Positions 53,597 to 61,849 of a stretch of DNA of 64,000 bases are shown piece by piece. Location: NCBI RefSeq assembly GCF_900103985.1, contig NZ_FNIE01000005.1, positions 62,001 through 126,000 of the forward strand. The letters run 5' to 3'. The position numbers and the translations under genes were made by a program. This DNA is from Actinacidiphila guanduensis. GTDB lineage: Bacteria > Actinomycetota > Actinomycetes > Streptomycetales > Streptomycetaceae. Under the pieces are notes generated by a model that saw only the letters and a list, made by a program, of their open reading frames with translations, was not told where the DNA came from and searched no databases. Every line of letters starts with the position of its first letter. The stretch's first letter is position 1.

Positions 53597-55819
53597 ATGC
53601 ACAGATGGCCGGTGTTCACCGCCGCCCTGGCCCTGGCGGCCGCGGCGCTCGGAGCAGTGGGGTCGCCGCAGGCGACCGCGTTGCAGGCACCCGTCGGCAT
53701 CACCGCCGACAACCTCCCCACCTACCAGACCAACGGTGTGGTCTGGGCGATGGCCCAGGCCGGCGGCAAGGTCTTCGCCGGCGGCACCTTCTCCACGATC
53801 CGCCCGCCGGGCGCCGCGGCCGGCACCAGCGAGACCCCGGCGGCGAACTTCGCCTCCTTCGACGCGGCCACCGGTGCCCCCAGCGGCTGCCAACTCAGCT
53901 TCACCGTGGGCTCGAACAACGCCACCGTGCGGGCGCTCGCCGTCTCGCCGGACGGCAAAACCCTGTACGCGGGCGGCTTCTTCGGCTCCGTCAGCGGCAC
54001 CGGCGTCAGCAGCCTGGCCGCGATCGACCTGGCCACCTGCACGGTCAGCACCACCTTCCGGCCCGCGGTCAGCGGCACCGTGCGCACCATCGTCGCCACC
54101 GACGACGCGGTGTACTTCGGCGGCGACGTCACCTCCGTCGGCGGCACCACCCGGCACCGCTACGCCGCCGTCAGCGCCACCGACGGCTCCCTGCTGCCCT
54201 GGGCACCCGACGTCGACCTGCCCGGCCGCGCCCTCGCACTCACCCCGAACGGCCAGGACGCCATCCTCGGCGGGGACTTCAACACCGTGGACGGCACCGA
54301 CTCGCACTCCCTCGCGGTGGTCGACACCAGCACGGGCGCGCTGGTGAAGGCGTACCCGAACGGCTTCATCGACCCGAACTCCGTCACCAAGGACATCGTC
54401 GTCGACCCGGCGAGCAACAGCTTCTACACCGCCAACGAGGGCACCGGCGGCGGGGTGTTCGACGGCCGCATCCGCTTCAGCCTCACCGACTTCAACCAGG
54501 TCTGGCGGGACAACTGCCTCGGCGCCACACAGGCGCTGGAGGTCTACAACACCGTGCTCTACAGCGGCTCGCACGCCCACGACTGCTCCAGCATGGGCGA
54601 GTTCCCCAACGGCGTGCGCAAGCACCTGCTCGCCGAGGGCGTGGACGACGCCAAGCTGCTGCCCTGGTTCCCCGACACCAACGACGGCATCGGCGAGCAG
54701 ATCGGCCCGCGGGTGATGGCGCTGAGCAACACCGGCGGCACCGAATACCTGTGGACCGGCGGCGAGTTCACCACCGTCAACGGCGCCGCGCAGCAGGGCC
54801 TGACCCGCTTCGCCAGCGCCCCCGACACCGGGGCACCGAGCCTGCCGCAGACCTCGGTGACGAGCATCGCGCCCGGCGCCGTGCAGGTCCGCTGGCAGTC
54901 CAGCCTCGACCTGGACGACTCGCTGCTGACCTACCGGGTCTACCGCAATGGCTCCACCACCCCGATCTACACCACCACCGGCACCTCGCTGCCCTGGATC
55001 CGGCCGCAGATCACCTTCACCGACACCGACGTCACCCCCGGCGTGAAGTACACCTACCGGGTCTCGGCGAGCGACGGCACCAACACCAGCGCCCTGTCGC
55101 CCAACGCGTCGGCGACCGTGCCGGCATCGGCCGAGGCGTACCCCGCCCAGGTGCTCGCCGACGGCGCCACCCTGTACTGGCGCTACGACGCGGCCTCCGG
55201 CTCCTACAACGCCGACACCTCGCCCTCGGACGACAGCGGGGTCAGCGTCGGCGGCCCCACGCACGGCGTGACGGGCGTGCTCCCGGGCAGCTCCAAGGCG
55301 TACACGTACAACGGCACGTCGCAGTTCACCTACAGCGACCGCCAGCACCCGCAGCCGACCTCGTACAGCATCGAGACCTGGTTCCGGACGACGACCACCA
55401 GCGGCGGCATGATCATGGGCTTCGGCAACCTTCCGGCCCAGACCAGCACCCTCTACGACAAGCACGTCTACATGACCGACAGCGGCCAGCTGATCTTCGG
55501 CGTGTACACCGGCTCCACGCAGACCGTCACCTACCCGACCCCGCTCAACGACGGCCAGTGGCACCAGGTCGTGGCGACCCAGGGCGCCGGCGGCATCAAG
55601 CTCTACGTGGACGGCGTCCTCCGGGCGTCCAAGCCGTTCGTCACCCAGAACGAGGCCTATCCCGGCTACTGGAAGGTCGGCGGCGACAACCTCAACGGCT
55701 GGCCGTCCGTCCCCTCCAGCATGTACTTCGCCGGCACCATCGACGAGTCGGCCGTCTACCCGAGCGTGCTGACGGCCGCGCAGATCGCGAACCACTACGC
55801 CCTCGGGACCGCCGGGTGA
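53597..55819 (+). CDS. Secreted propeller / fibronectin III / LamG protein
   Basis: This 740-residue protein has a signal peptide (PVFTAALALAAAALGAVGS) and no anchor. Residues about 40-415 form a beta-propeller with motifs such as VFAGGTFSTI, LYAGGFFGSV and LWTGGEFTTV. An FN3 domain follows (VTSIAPGAVQVRWQSSLD ... LTYRVYRNG), then a C-terminal LamG/concanavalin-like domain (YSIETWFRTTTTSGGMIMGF, WHQVVATQGAGGIKLYVDG, AGTIDESAVYP). It is probably a surface or glycan-binding protein. It heads a three-gene operon in which each gene overlaps the next by GTGA, and the last is a GT2. Confidence 0.88.
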   Translation: MHRWPVFTAALALAAAALGAVGSPQATALQAPVGITADNLPTYQTNGVVWAMAQAGGKVFAGGTFSTIRPPGAAAGTSETPAANFASFDAATGAPSGCQLSFTVGSNNATVRALAVSPDGKTLYAGGFFGSVSGTGVSSLAAIDLATCTVSTTFRPAVSGTVRTIVATDDAVYFGGDVTSVGGTTRHRYAAVSATDGSLLPWAPDVDLPGRALALTPNGQDAILGGDFNTVDGTDSHSLAVVDTSTGALVKAYPNGFIDPNSVTKDIVVDPASNSFYTANEGTGGGVFDGRIRFSLTDFNQVWRDNCLGATQALEVYNTVLYSGSHAHDCSSMGEFPNGVRKHLLAEGVDDAKLLPWFPDTNDGIGEQIGPRVMALSNTGGTEYLWTGGEFTTVNGAAQQGLTRFASAPDTGAPSLPQTSVTSIAPGAVQVRWQSSLDLDDSLLTYRVYRNGSTTPIYTTTGTSLPWIRPQITFTDTDVTPGVKYTYRVSASDGTNTSALSPNASATVPASAEAYPAQVLADGATLYWRYDAASGSYNADTSPSDDSGVSVGGPTHGVTGVLPGSSKAYTYNGTSQFTYSDRQHPQPTSYSIETWFRTTTTSGGMIMGFGNLPAQTSTLYDKHVYMTDSGQLIFGVYTGSTQTVTYPTPLNDGQWHQVVATQGAGGIKLYVDGVLRASKPFVTQNEAYPGYWKVGGDNLNGWPSVPSSMYFAGTIDESAVYPSVLTAAQIANHYALGTAG

Positions 55820-56601
55820 TCCGTACCCGCCGCTCCGGCACCGCCGCCGCCGTCCTCGTGACGGCGGCGGCCGTGCTGCTCGGCGGCTGCTCCAGCGGCT
55901 CGCACGGCGGCGACCCGCACAACGCCGCTGCCACCACGGCCACTCGGCCCGGCGCGGCGACCCGGGGCGGCACATCCGCGGACGCCGGCGCCGGCCCCAC
56001 GCAGGGCGAGGCGCCCGGCTCGGCCGCCGACGCGCCCAAGGTGCCCGACGCCCAGCTCACCCCGCCCGGCGGCGGCAGCTTCACCAAGCCGCAGAAGAAG
56101 TACCTGTCCGGCCGCGTGCCCAAGGGCACCGACCCGGTCGCCGTCCTGGAGGGCGGCCAGGAGATCTGCGAGCGGCTGACCCGCACCTCCGCGATCGACC
56201 CCGACGACTCCGCGAGCGCCATCGTCACCGGCGACATCAGCGCCTCCGGGGCCGCAGCGGCCGTCACCGCCCTGTGCCCGGACCAGCAGCCGGTGCTGGC
56301 CGCCGCCGCCCGCGGTTTCGCCGACGGCTCCTTCACGGTGGCCGCGCACCCGGTGGCGGGCAAGTCCGTGGCCCCCGGCACCTATCACGCGCCGAACCCC
56401 TCGCCGTCGTGCACCTGGCGGGTGTCCGGCGCCAAGGGCGCGGTGCTCGCCTCCGGGAAGTCGGGCAGCGCGGCCAAGGCGCGGCTCACCGTGCCGGCCG
56501 GTGCCGTCTCGGTGACCTCCAGCGGCTGCTACGCCTGGCTGCCCCCCTCGCCCGCCGTGATCCCCTCACCCACCGACGCCCCTTCCGGAGGGACCTCGTG
56601 A
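55816..56601 (+). CDS. Lipoprotein of unknown function
   Basis: This 261-residue protein has a lipoprotein signal with the lipobox LLGGC (Cys near residue 25), a Thr/Ala/Gly/Pro-rich linker to about residue 80, and a folded domain with three further Cys (EICERL, ALCPDQ, SCTWRV) and another in SGCYAWL. Disulfides outside the cell are likely. The GTG start overlaps the previous stop, and the stop overlaps the GT2 start, so all three genes are coupled. It may assist a surface process tied to the glycan (inference). Confidence 0.82.
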   Translation: MIRTRRSGTAAAVLVTAAAVLLGGCSSGSHGGDPHNAAATTATRPGAATRGGTSADAGAGPTQGEAPGSAADAPKVPDAQLTPPGGGSFTKPQKKYLSGRVPKGTDPVAVLEGGQEICERLTRTSAIDPDDSASAIVTGDISASGAAAAVTALCPDQQPVLAAAARGFADGSFTVAAHPVAGKSVAPGTYHAPNPSPSCTWRVSGAKGAVLASGKSGSAAKARLTVPAGAVSVTSSGCYAWLPPSPAVIPSPTDAPSGGTS

Positions 56602-57428
56602 CCAAGCTGCCGCTCGTCGTGGCCATACCGACCAAGAACGAGGCGGAGAACATCGCCAGGACGGTGGCCTCCGTCATCGACCACGTGCAGGCCGTCGTCG
56701 TGGTCGACTCCCACAGCACCGACGACACGTGCAAGATCGCCGCCTCGCGCGGCGCCGAGGTCGTGGAGTACACCTGGGACGGGAAGTACCCGAAGAAGAA
56801 GCAGTGGTGCCTGGACCATGTGCGGCCCGAGATCCCGTGGGTGCTGTTCCTCGACGGCGACGAGACGCCCAGCGCCGAACTCCTCGGCGAGCTGCACACC
56901 GTCTTCGCCGCCGGGCCGCCCTCGGTCGCGGCGTTCGACATCCCGCTCGGCTACTGGTTCGCCGGGCGGCGGTTGCGGCACGGGCACACCATCGTCAAGC
57001 GGGCGCTGATGGACCGCACCCGGTGCCGCTTTCCCGAGGTGGGCGACCTCGACGCGCCCGGCATGGGCGAACAGGAGGGCCACTACCAGCCGTTGGCGCC
57101 CTCGGCCGCGCGGCTGCGCGCGCCCATCGAGCACGAGGACCTGGACCCGGTCCGCACCTGGTTCGAGCGGCACAACCGCTACTCGGACTGGGAGGCGTGG
57201 CTGGAGCTGAACCCGGCGGTGAAGGAGGAGATCCGGCAGGCCAAGACGCGGCAGGGGCGGATCTTCCACAAGGCGCCGTTCAAGCCGGCGCTGTCCTTCG
57301 CCTACGCCTACGTGTACCGGCGCGGCTTCCTCGACGGCCGCGCCGGGCTGGACTACGCGCTGGCGATGAGCTTCTACCGGTGGCAGATCGCCCTGAAGGC
57401 ACGGGAGTTGAGGCGGGGGAGGGGGTGA
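56598..57428 (+). CDS. Glycosyltransferase family 2
   Basis: This 276-residue GT-A enzyme starts LPLVVAIPTKNEAENIARTV and has the nucleotide-sugar site VVVVDSHSTDDT and the metal-binding LFLDGDETPS. A basic C-terminal part (FHKAPFKPALSFAYAYVYRR) may contact the membrane. It resembles WaaE/KdtX-like transferases acting on lipid-linked glycans. The GTG is coupled to the lipoprotein gene before it. A GC-rich inverted stretch near 57446-57470 follows and may end the operon. Confidence 0.88.
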   Translation: MTKLPLVVAIPTKNEAENIARTVASVIDHVQAVVVVDSHSTDDTCKIAASRGAEVVEYTWDGKYPKKKQWCLDHVRPEIPWVLFLDGDETPSAELLGELHTVFAAGPPSVAAFDIPLGYWFAGRRLRHGHTIVKRALMDRTRCRFPEVGDLDAPGMGEQEGHYQPLAPSAARLRAPIEHEDLDPVRTWFERHNRYSDWEAWLELNPAVKEEIRQAKTRQGRIFHKAPFKPALSFAYAYVYRRGFLDGRAGLDYALAMSFYRWQIALKARELRRGRG

Positions 57429-57537
57429 GGGGCCTTGCCGAGGGCGGGGCCCTTCGGGTTTCGGGGCGGGGCCCCGCGTCGGTCCGGACCCGTCCTGGGC
57501 CGAGCGGGCCCCGCCGCCGATCCGGGGTGAACTGCGT

Positions 57538-58380
57538 TCAGGGGCGGGCGTGGTGGATGTCGATGTTGCCCCAGCGGGTGCGGGCACGGACCTCGACGGT
57601 GTCCTCGCTCTCCTGCGGGGGCGCCGACTCGGCGAGGGTGTTGCGCACCTGCCCGTGCTCGGCGCCGACCTCCAGCCAGGCGGCGGTGCCCTCGCGGACA
57701 CCGACCTCGATGGCGCCGTAGGAGGTCTCCAACTCGACGGTGCCGCGGGCGACTTCGCCGACGCGCAGGGCGCCGTGTGCGGTGGTCGCGGTGACCGAGC
57801 GCTCGGCGCGGGCGATGCTGATGTTGCCGTGGGCGCCGCTGACCCGCAGATCGCCGAGGACGGCGTCGACGGTGGTGTTGCCGTGCGAGTTCTTCAGTAC
57901 GGCCCGGCCGTCCACGGTGCCGACCTCCAGGCTGCCGAAGCTGGTGGAGATCTCGGCCGGGCCCTCGACCCGGCCGACTGTCACCGAGCCGTGCGCGGCG
58001 GTGAGGTGGAGCGGGCCGGTGGTGTCGAGACGGATGTCGTTGGACGAGGTCTTCACCTTGACCTCGCCGAGTCGCCCTTCGCCGCGCACGCGGGTCCAGG
58101 AGCCGGTCATGTCCACGCGCGAGCCCTCGGGCAGGTCCACGGTCACGTCGACGGAACCGGTGGGGCCGATGAGGAGGCGCTCCTTGGTCCGTACGGTCAG
58201 GACGCCGCCGGTGCAGGCGACCTCGGTCTGCTGCGCGGCCCGGACGTCCTTGTCCCGCTTGGGGTTGCTGGGCCGGACCTCGACGACGGTGTCGGCGCGG
58301 TCGCTCGCGGTGAAGGTGATGGAGCCGGCGCCGATGTGGGCGAGGGCGGAGATGGGGGCGTGGGTCTTGAAAGAAGGCAT
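57538..58380 (-). CDS. DUF4097-family beta-helix-like protein
   Basis: This 280-residue protein is made of regular beta-strand repeats typical of DUF4097/DUF2807 (putative adhesin) proteins: SNDIRLDTTGPLHL, HGSVTVGRVEGPAEI, FGSLEVGTVDGRAVL, HGNTTVDAVLGDLRV, HGNISIARAERSV, HGALRVGEVARGTVEL. There is no signal peptide, so it is probably cytoplasmic. It is preceded on the same strand by the HicB-like gene with 70 bases between. The pair is common in streptomycetes, with no known function. Confidence 0.85.
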   Translation of the reverse strand: MPSFKTHAPISALAHIGAGSITFTASDRADTVVEVRPSNPKRDKDVRAAQQTEVACTGGVLTVRTKERLLIGPTGSVDVTVDLPEGSRVDMTGSWTRVRGEGRLGEVKVKTSSNDIRLDTTGPLHLTAAHGSVTVGRVEGPAEISTSFGSLEVGTVDGRAVLKNSHGNTTVDAVLGDLRVSGAHGNISIARAERSVTATTAHGALRVGEVARGTVELETSYGAIEVGVREGTAAWLEVGAEHGQVRNTLAESAPPQESEDTVEVRARTRWGNIDIHHARP

Positions 58381-58450
58381 GGCTGTGGCGTCCTCTTGGG
58401 TCGGTGGGGTGTTACTGCAGGTGGGAGGGGTGTGGCCGGGTGTCGGCTGG

Positions 58451-58948
58451 CTAGCGGACCCAGCCGGTGAAGCTCTGTCCGACGGTGCGGGTCTTCTCGG
58501 AGGTACGGGGCCGGGCCTGGCCCTCGAGGGCGGCGGCGACGGCCCGTACGAGCCAGGCGTTGACCGACAGCCCTTCGCGGCCGGCGGCTTCCTCGGCGCG
58601 GGCCTTGAGGTGGGCGGGCAGCCGCAGGTTGACGCGAGCGGTACCGCCTTCTTCTTCGACGGGTGCGTACGGGGCCGGCGCCTCGGCGGGCTCGCCCTGC
58701 ACGGGAGGCGGCAGGGCCACCACGAACTCGGGGTCGAGCCCGCGCAGCCGTACGTCGACCGAGCCGGGAGCGAGGTCGCGGGTGATCTCGTCCATCGCGG
58801 CGGACAGCACATTGAGCATGCTCAGCCGGGTCGCCGACTCCAGGGGCGCGGTGAGCCGCTCCGCCAGCTCCCGGGCGTCGTCGCCACCGGCTTCTGCCGC
58901 GACGGCCAGCTCGCGCCGGAGCGCATCAACATAGGGCGTGAGGTCCAT
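58451..58948 (-). CDS. HicB-like ribbon-helix-helix protein
   Basis: This 165-residue protein has an N-terminal helical domain and a C-terminal ribbon-helix-helix (RHH) DNA-binding part: ARVNLRLPAHLKARAEEAA then GLSVNAWLVRAVAAAL. The RHH fold matches HicB/Arc antitoxin-type repressors, but no HicA toxin gene is adjacent, so a toxin-antitoxin role is not supported here. Clustered ATGGCRCC sites lie directly upstream and are the likely binding sites of this protein. It precedes the DUF4097 gene on the same strand. Confidence 0.85.
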   Translation of the reverse strand: MDLTPYVDALRRELAVAAEAGGDDARELAERLTAPLESATRLSMLNVLSAAMDEITRDLAPGSVDVRLRGLDPEFVVALPPPVQGEPAEAPAPYAPVEEEGGTARVNLRLPAHLKARAEEAAGREGLSVNAWLVRAVAAALEGQARPRTSEKTRTVGQSFTGWVR

Positions 58949-59012
58949 GACGCCATCATGGCACCGCCATGGCGCCATCGGCAACCCTTTATGGCGCCGC
59001 GAGGGTGCCAAT
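58949..59012. promoter_or_regulatory. Array of ATGGCRCC sites upstream of the HicB-like gene
   Basis: Copies start at 58958 (atggcacc), 58969 (atggcgcc, part of the palindrome atggcgccat) and 58991 (atggcgcc), spaced 11 and 22 bases, that is one and two helical turns. Inverted relatives (gacgccat at 58949, ggtgcca at 59004) flank them. This is the expected layout for cooperative binding by a ribbon-helix-helix repressor acting on its own promoter. Confidence 0.6.
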
Positions 59013-59117
59013 CGGCTTCACGGGTGCGCTGAACTGCGCAGATCCGCGGGGATCGTCCCGAGTCGGGGGCGCCGTCTCTGCTGGTGGCGGCCTGGGTGAG
59101 CCAGCGTTTGACGCCAC

Positions 59118-59147
59118 GTGGCACCACTAGGCGCCACTGATGGCATC
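59118..59147. promoter_or_regulatory. Second array of the same motif
   Basis: gtggcacc (59118), taggcgcc (59128) and atggcatc (59140) repeat the motif at spacings of 10 and 12 bases. The array overlaps the 3' end of the disrupted GNAT gene and lies about 170-200 bases upstream of the HicB-like start. Confidence 0.4.
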
Positions 59148-59692
59148 AAGGGTGCTGGTGGAGGGGAAGAACCATGGCCTGGTAGTGGGGGGCGTCGGGG
59201 GCGGGGTGGAGGCGGCCGACTGTGCGGTAGCCCCAGCGTTCGTAGGTGGCGCGGACTTTGGGGTGGGACTCCTCGACCAGGCGAGGCGCGCTGTTCGGGG
59301 CGGTCATGCATGAGTTCGCTGTGGAGGGTGCGGGCGATGCCCGTGCCGCGCCAGGGGGTGCGGACCATGATCTCGCAGAGCCCGAAGGTGCCGTGGGCGT
59401 ACGGGCGTACGTCCTCGGTGGTGTCGGTGAGCCCCGTCCAGTCGTCAGCGCTGTCCGGCCGCCCGTACGCGTACCCGACCGTCTCACCCCCCACGGTGCC
59501 GAGCACGCAGGCCCACCCCGGGTGCCCGGAGTGCCGATCGAGCCGCTGCGCGAACCGCTCGACAGCGAAGAACGGATCGCCGGCGGCCTCGCGCGCGTAC
59601 TCCTCGGCGTACACGGCCAGCAGCTCGGAGCGGATGTGGTTCGCGTGTGCCTGCGTGTACCGGCTGATGGCCAGCACATTCCCGGAGGTCAT
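59146..59692 (-). pseudogene. GNAT acetyltransferase gene with a frameshift
   Basis: The first part, from an ATG at 59690-59692, reads as a GNAT protein: YTQAHANHIRSELLAVYAEE, a coenzyme A binding region EIMVRTPWRGTGIARTLHSE. Near 59285 the frame breaks. The family C-terminus (RLVEESHPKVRATYERWGYR, then a short end at TGA 59146-59148) continues in the next frame, one base away. In the original frame the chain instead runs into a Pro/Arg-rich artefact ending at 59018. Either a real one-base indel or a sequencing error explains this. An intact protein would be about 181 residues and acetylate an unknown amine. Confidence 0.7.
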
Positions 59693-59716
59693 CAGGTGCC
59701 CCTCGTACCTCGCGGC

Positions 59717-60214
59717 TCACGCCGGCCGCTGCGGTGGTGCTTCCCAGTAGTCGGCCAGCATTTCCGTGGTCCAGGGAGCGACGTGGACAGGGCCCTGCGG
59801 ACCCATCGTGGGGAAGTACGGGGCGAGGTCGAGGACGGGGGTGCCGTCGATCGCGTCGAGGTCCGTGACGTGCAGGTCGAGGCCGTCGATGCGGAGCAAC
59901 CGGGGGTGCGAGACGGCGATCTGGGCGGGGCGGCGGTGGTTGCGGTGGGCGAAGGTGCCGCTCGGGGGCCACTTCGGGTCGTTGCGCGGGCTGCGCGCGT
60001 GCAGGGCCACGTCCTCCGGGCTCGCCTTGTGGAAGTGCCAGACGACCTGCAGGTGCGAGAAGGCGTCCAGGCCGAGCACGGTCTCCTCGGGGAAGTCCGA
60101 CCGGAGCCGGATGATCGCCTCGACTCCGCCCTGGTAGTCGTCCCGGACGACAGCGTGCCCACCCACGACCTTGCCGATCGGCTCGATCAGTACCGGCTCA
60201 AGGCCCTCGGCCAC
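59717..60214 (-). CDS. TrmO/TsaA-like tRNA-modifying methyltransferase-family protein
   Basis: This 165-residue protein matches the TrmO (TsaA, YaeB) fold, whose E. coli member N6-methylates threonylcarbamoyladenosine in tRNA-Thr with S-adenosylmethionine. Motifs include EPIGKVVGG, LGLDAFSHLQVVWHFHKA, AHRNHRRPAQIAVSHPRLL and the family end DAIDGTPVLDLAPYFP. GGAGG four bases before the GTG supports this start over an ATG 30 bases upstream. Streptomycete homologues may act on other substrates. It follows the helix-turn-helix/TPR regulator on the same strand. Confidence 0.82.
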   Translation of the reverse strand: MAEGLEPVLIEPIGKVVGGHAVVRDDYQGGVEAIIRLRSDFPEETVLGLDAFSHLQVVWHFHKASPEDVALHARSPRNDPKWPPSGTFAHRNHRRPAQIAVSHPRLLRIDGLDLHVTDLDAIDGTPVLDLAPYFPTMGPQGPVHVAPWTTEMLADYWEAPPQRPA

Positions 60215-60257
60215 GGGCCCTCCTCGATTCTCGAGACCTGCCATTGCTGGGCGATCA

Positions 60258-61652
60258 TCATCCTACGTGGCCCAGCATGGCGCGGGCCCTGTCGTCCAGC
60301 CGTGCGGCAGCTGCTCCACCACGCGCGCGGAACGGACTGAGCGTGCGCCGCATCCGGACGACGGCTTCGCGGGTACGGCCGGACTGCACGCCGCCCATCG
60401 CGTCAAGTGCGCCGTTCCACGTGGCGAGCGCTGTGTCCAGGTGCCCGCGGGCGATCTGCACCGTGCCCAGGTAGCCCAGCGTGACGGCGTGTGTCCGGGC
60501 GAACGACTGGGCGGGACGGGTGCGAACGCTGCGATGGAACTCCCCTTCGGCCCCTTCGAGATCGCCGAGATCAGACAGCGTGCGTGCCGTCTCGTGGGCG
60601 AGGGACGCCCGGGAGAAGAAGAACACCCGGTCCGGTTCCGGGCGGCCGGCATCGATGGCTCGTAGGTCGTCCTCCGCCCGGATCAGAGCCGCGGCAGCCT
60701 CCCTGCGTCGTCCGGCCGCCGCCAGGGTGCGGGCATGAACCACGCCGAGCAGCGACTTCTCCCGGGCTGCGGCCTGGGTGTAGCGGCTGCCTTCGACGGA
60801 AGCCGTCGCCAGGGCCAGTGCCTGCGCCCGGTGCCCGAGATCGAGGGCCTGGTGGGCCATGGCCCGCATGATGTGCCCGGCCAGCGGGGCGTCGTCCGCC
60901 TCGGCGGCCAAATCCAGCGCGTGCGAGAAGTACCGCTGGGCGAGAGGGTGTTCCCCGGCGTCGAACGCGGTCCAGCCGGCCAGATAGGTCAACTCGCCCA
61001 CCACGCTCGTCATCTGGGCCCGCAATGCGTCGGACGGGTAGGTGCCGCGCAGGTAGCCCATGACTTCGTAGCGCAGGTAGGCCACCAGAGCGGTACGGCC
61101 GGAGCGGCCGCCGCGCTGCTGGTCGCGCCTGGAGAAGAATCCCGTCATTTCCCGGACCGCGCTCACATCCGCCGGGGTCACCGAGAGGAGGCGGCCGGAG
61201 GAGCGGGCGCGGGCCCGTTCACGCTGCTCCTGCCACCAACTGCCCGACGGTACGGCCAGACCCGCCACGGAGTAGGCACCGTCCACCAGGATGTGCCGTC
61301 GGGTGATGTCCAAGTCGATACCCCCAAGGTCGGCGAGCGCATTGAGCGTATCGCCGTCAGACGGACGCACACCGAGGCCGACTGCTGCCTCCAGACCGAG
61401 CTCGGCCGGAGTGACAACGCGTCCGAGCCCTCGCGTCAGGGCCTCGCACAGGGCCTGGGACGCACGGCCGCGTGGCTGCACGCCGCGCAGCCACTGTGCC
61501 ACGTGCGATCGACTCACCCGCAGCAGGTCGTCGCTTCCGCCCTCGGCCGCCACCCGGCGGATTCGGACGGCGAGTTGGTCCTGCGTCCACCCCAACTCGG
61601 CGATCACCGCTTCCAGACGGCGATTTCGCCGCGTGCTCGGCGACGGGGCCAT
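60258..61652 (-). CDS. Helix-turn-helix regulator with TPR-like domain
   Basis: This 464-residue protein has an XRE-type DNA-binding start (WTQDQLAVRIRRVAAEGG ... RVSRSHVAQWLRGVQPRG) and, from about residue 180, tandem helical repeats of TPR type (AGWTAFDAGEHPLAQRYFSH, HQALDLGHRAQALALATASV, RTLSDLGDLEGAEGEFHRS). This layout is widespread in streptomycetes next to signalling or natural-product genes, often as a peptide- or small-ligand-sensing regulator. It is divergent from the DUF5753 regulator of the RiPP operon with 197 bases between. GGAGGAGGGG precedes the ATG. A role in controlling the RiPP genes is possible but unproven. Confidence 0.85.
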   Translation of the reverse strand: MAPSPSTRRNRRLEAVIAELGWTQDQLAVRIRRVAAEGGSDDLLRVSRSHVAQWLRGVQPRGRASQALCEALTRGLGRVVTPAELGLEAAVGLGVRPSDGDTLNALADLGGIDLDITRRHILVDGAYSVAGLAVPSGSWWQEQRERARARSSGRLLSVTPADVSAVREMTGFFSRRDQQRGGRSGRTALVAYLRYEVMGYLRGTYPSDALRAQMTSVVGELTYLAGWTAFDAGEHPLAQRYFSHALDLAAEADDAPLAGHIMRAMAHQALDLGHRAQALALATASVEGSRYTQAAAREKSLLGVVHARTLAAAGRRREAAAALIRAEDDLRAIDAGRPEPDRVFFFSRASLAHETARTLSDLGDLEGAEGEFHRSVRTRPAQSFARTHAVTLGYLGTVQIARGHLDTALATWNGALDAMGGVQSGRTREAVVRMRRTLSPFRARGGAAAARLDDRARAMLGHVG

Positions 61653-61849
61653 GCTCCCCTCCTCCTGCGTGGACCTTTAACGGGGTTAACGGGACCTGCG
61701 CCGCAACCGACTATGCACGGACCGTGGCGAACGGTTTGCTGTACGTCAACGATAGAGCCTGAGGGAATCCGAAGGCGACGCAATCTCGCGAGAAGGGATC
61801 ACCGGACGTGGCGGCCTTTGCGAAGGCACGGAGGGTAGGAGCCATCGGC
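61653..61849. promoter_or_regulatory. Divergent region between the two regulators
   Basis: About 200 bases between divergent starts. It contains the direct pair aacggggttaacgggacc near 61679-61692 and an AT-richer patch (gtacgtcaacgatagagcc) near 61741-61759. A GTG at 61808 is an alternative start for the plus-strand regulator. Confidence 0.35.

Noticed and set aside
58451..58948. HicA/HicB toxin-antitoxin system
   Set aside because: The RHH protein is HicB-like, but no small HicA-type toxin gene is adjacent on either side; the partner is a DUF4097 protein.
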